Shown one piece after another: positions 20,982-21,790 of a stretch of 21,790 nucleotides of DNA. The position numbers and the translations under genes are program-made. Every line of letters starts with the position of its first letter. Positions within the stretch are counted from its first letter, which is position 1. The notes beneath the pieces were generated by a model, which was not told the DNA's origin, did no database searches, and saw only the letters and a list, made by a program, of their open reading frames with translations. This DNA is from a virus: positions 1 to 21,790 of IMG/VR virus record IMGVR_UViG_3300047564_004382; one strand, 5' to 3'.

Positions 20982-21401
20982 ATGTTCAATTTTAACTTCG
21001 GTAAGAAGAGACCAGATAAGAAGCAGTTAATCATTATAAGCGCCATACTCAGCGCTATCGTAGCAACCCTCTCCCAATGCACTGGAGTGTCCCCAGAGCG
21101 TCTCTGGGACCTCCTAGACGAGGTACAGAGGGAGTTCTTCCCACAGACCATAATCAACGATGTTCTGCTCCAGGATCCTAGTGTAGTGGATAGAAGAGTT
21201 GAGAGGGATGTGGATAAAGCAATCAGAGAATATGAGGCCTTGACAAGGGACTCCGAACCACCTAGGATACCTTTGCCCAGGTTGATCGAGAAAGCTCCAG
21301 ATAAAGCTTTATGTTACTCAGAAGATTGTAAGAAACTTGGAGGTGAAATGAGATTATGTGCTCCATGGGTTGACAGTTGTAAGGAAGAGGATGTAAAATA
21401 G
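20982..21401 (+). CDS. single-pass membrane protein (139 aa), probable lysis accessory
   Basis: Basic N-terminus (KKRPDKKQ), hydrophobic segment 15-33 ending at a Cys (IIISAILSAIVATLSQC), then a charged periplasmic-type helix and a four-Cys tail (CYSEDC, LCAPWVDSC). LSQC is a poor lipobox, so lipoprotein processing is doubtful. Location after the lysozyme and topology suggest a spanin/holin-type helper, without proof. ATG directly abuts the terminator T-run. A sigma70 promoter for the tRNA cluster lies in its last codons. Confidence 0.75.
   Translation: MFNFNFGKKRPDKKQLIIISAILSAIVATLSQCTGVSPERLWDLLDEVQREFFPQTIINDVLLQDPSVVDRRVERDVDKAIREYEALTRDSEPPRIPLPRLIEKAPDKALCYSEDCKKLGGEMRLCAPWVDSCKEEDVK
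21370..21399 (+). promoter_or_regulatory. sigma70-type promoter for tRNA-Tyr
   Basis: TTGACA (21370-21375), 18-bp spacer, TAAAAT (21394-21399) inside the end of the membrane-protein gene; start near 21406, just before the tRNA. Confidence 0.6.
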
Positions 21402-21409
21402 AATACATC

Positions 21410-21491
21410 GGGTAGGTGTCCGAGTGGTTAATGGAGGCGGACTGTAAATCCGCTGGCTCTGCCTACGGGGGTTCAAATCCCTCCCTGCCCA
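21410..21491 (+). tRNA. tRNA-Tyr (anticodon GTA)
   Basis: Class II tRNA of 82 nt: acceptor GGGTAGG/CCTGCCC, anticodon stem GCGGA/TCCGC with CTGTAAA loop (GTA at 21444-21446), variable arm, T arm GGGGG-TTCAAAT-CCCTC, discriminator A. CCA not encoded. Confidence 0.95.
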
Positions 21492-21493
21492 CC

Positions 21494-21522
21494 TTGACAA
21501 TCAAATCCTTAACTGATATGAT
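21494..21522 (+). promoter_or_regulatory. sigma70-type promoter in an inverted repeat (tRNA-Arg/Leu)
   Basis: TTGACA (21494-21499), 17-bp spacer, TATGAT (21517-21522). The inverted repeat GACAATCA (21496-21503) / TGATTGTC (21519-21526), with inner ATC/GAT pairing, spans the whole promoter. Confidence 0.75.
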
Positions 21523-21530
21523 TGTCCCAT

Positions 21531-21604
<74 letters not shown>

Positions 21605-21608
21605 CCTT

Positions 21609-21690
21609 GTCGTTGTGGCGGAATTGGTAGACGCGCTGGGTTTAGGTTCCAGTAGATTAATCTGTGAAGGTTCAAGTCCTTTCAACGACA
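21609..21690 (+). tRNA. tRNA-Leu (anticodon TAG)
   Basis: 82 nt class II: acceptor GTCGTTG/CAACGAC, anticodon stem CTGGG/TCCAG with TTTAGGT loop (TAG at 21643-21645), long variable arm, discriminator A. Only 4 nt from tRNA-Arg, so both share one transcript. Confidence 0.95.
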
Positions 21691-21691
21691 C

Positions 21692-21720
21692 TTGACAATC
21701 AAACTAAAATAGTTTATGAT
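21692..21720 (+). promoter_or_regulatory. sigma70-type promoter in an inverted repeat (tRNA-Gly)
   Basis: TTGACA (21692-21697), 17-bp spacer, TATGAT (21715-21720). GACAATCA (21694-21701) and TGATTGTC (21717-21724) with inner AACTA/TAGTT pairing form a long hairpin over the promoter. Confidence 0.75.
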
Positions 21721-21729
21721 TGTCTCAAT

Positions 21730-21790
21730 GCGAAATTGGTGTAGTGGTAACATCCCATCCTTCCAAGTTGGTGTCACGGGTTCGAATCCC
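21730..21790 (+). tRNA. tRNA-Gly (anticodon TCC), cut by window end
   Basis: Starts GCGAAAT, D arm GTGT...AACAT-type, anticodon loop CTTCCAA gives TCC, T-loop TTCGAAT present; the 3' acceptor half is beyond the window. The anticodon stem CCATC/GTTGG contains one T-T mismatch. Confidence 0.85.

Noticed and set aside
21244-21272. TTGACA with a TAGGAT-like -10 in the membrane-protein gene
   Set aside because: The -10 matches at only four of six positions and there is no downstream gene start to serve.

Overview
The window reads as an accessory-rich stretch of a T4-like (Straboviridae-type or related) myovirus genome, most likely one infecting marine cyanobacteria. The evidence is a T4-order replication block (DNA polymerase gp43, UvsX, gp41 helicase), a MazG-type pyrophosphohydrolase, gp61 primase next to nrdA/nrdB, TATAAATA/CTAAATA late-promoter motifs, and a set of late proteins whose style I know from cyanophages. 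Host assignment is inference from family knowledge; no host marker is present. All credible genes lie on the + strand.

Region 1 (1-5150) is replication: the C-terminal two thirds of the polymerase, two tiny related ORFs, uvsX, gene 41, a mazG-like gene and a 61-codon ORF. All are packed with ATGA/GTGA-type overlaps and end at a strong terminator. Region 2 (5150-12036) is late and virion-like: a prohead-style 213-aa protein, a tRNA-Ala with its own sigma70 promoter, a very AT-rich orphan of 471 aa, a nucleotidyltransferase with a T4-like capsid-targeting N-terminus, a 632-aa scaffold/internal-protein-like product, two mini-proteins (one membrane-spanning) and a beta-rich structural protein. 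Most carry an xTAAATA late motif 20-40 nt upstream. Region 3 (12043-17431) has three small conserved-type genes, then primase, nrdA and nrdB under a consensus sigma70 promoter buried in the preceding gene.

Region 4 (17432-19294) is a single-gene cassette for a subtilisin-like protease with an inhibitor_I9-like propeptide and an RTX-like C-terminus, bracketed by a near-identical 22-bp direct repeat. Region 5 (19295-21401) holds small genes, a GIY-YIG-like nuclease, a secreted lysozyme and a membrane protein (probably lysis-related). Region 6 (21410-end) is a tRNA array: Tyr, Arg, Leu and Gly (cut by the window end), with individual TTGACA promoters set inside inverted repeats.

The genes fit together as early DNA replication and nucleotide supply (polymerase, recombinase, helicase, primase, RNR, MazG) and late capsid assembly, packaged cargo and lysis. 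The most unusual items are the subtilase cassette, the predicted capsid-targeted nucleotidyltransferase, the AT-rich orphan, and several composite promoter/terminator elements. No intergenic stretch exceeds 300 bases.
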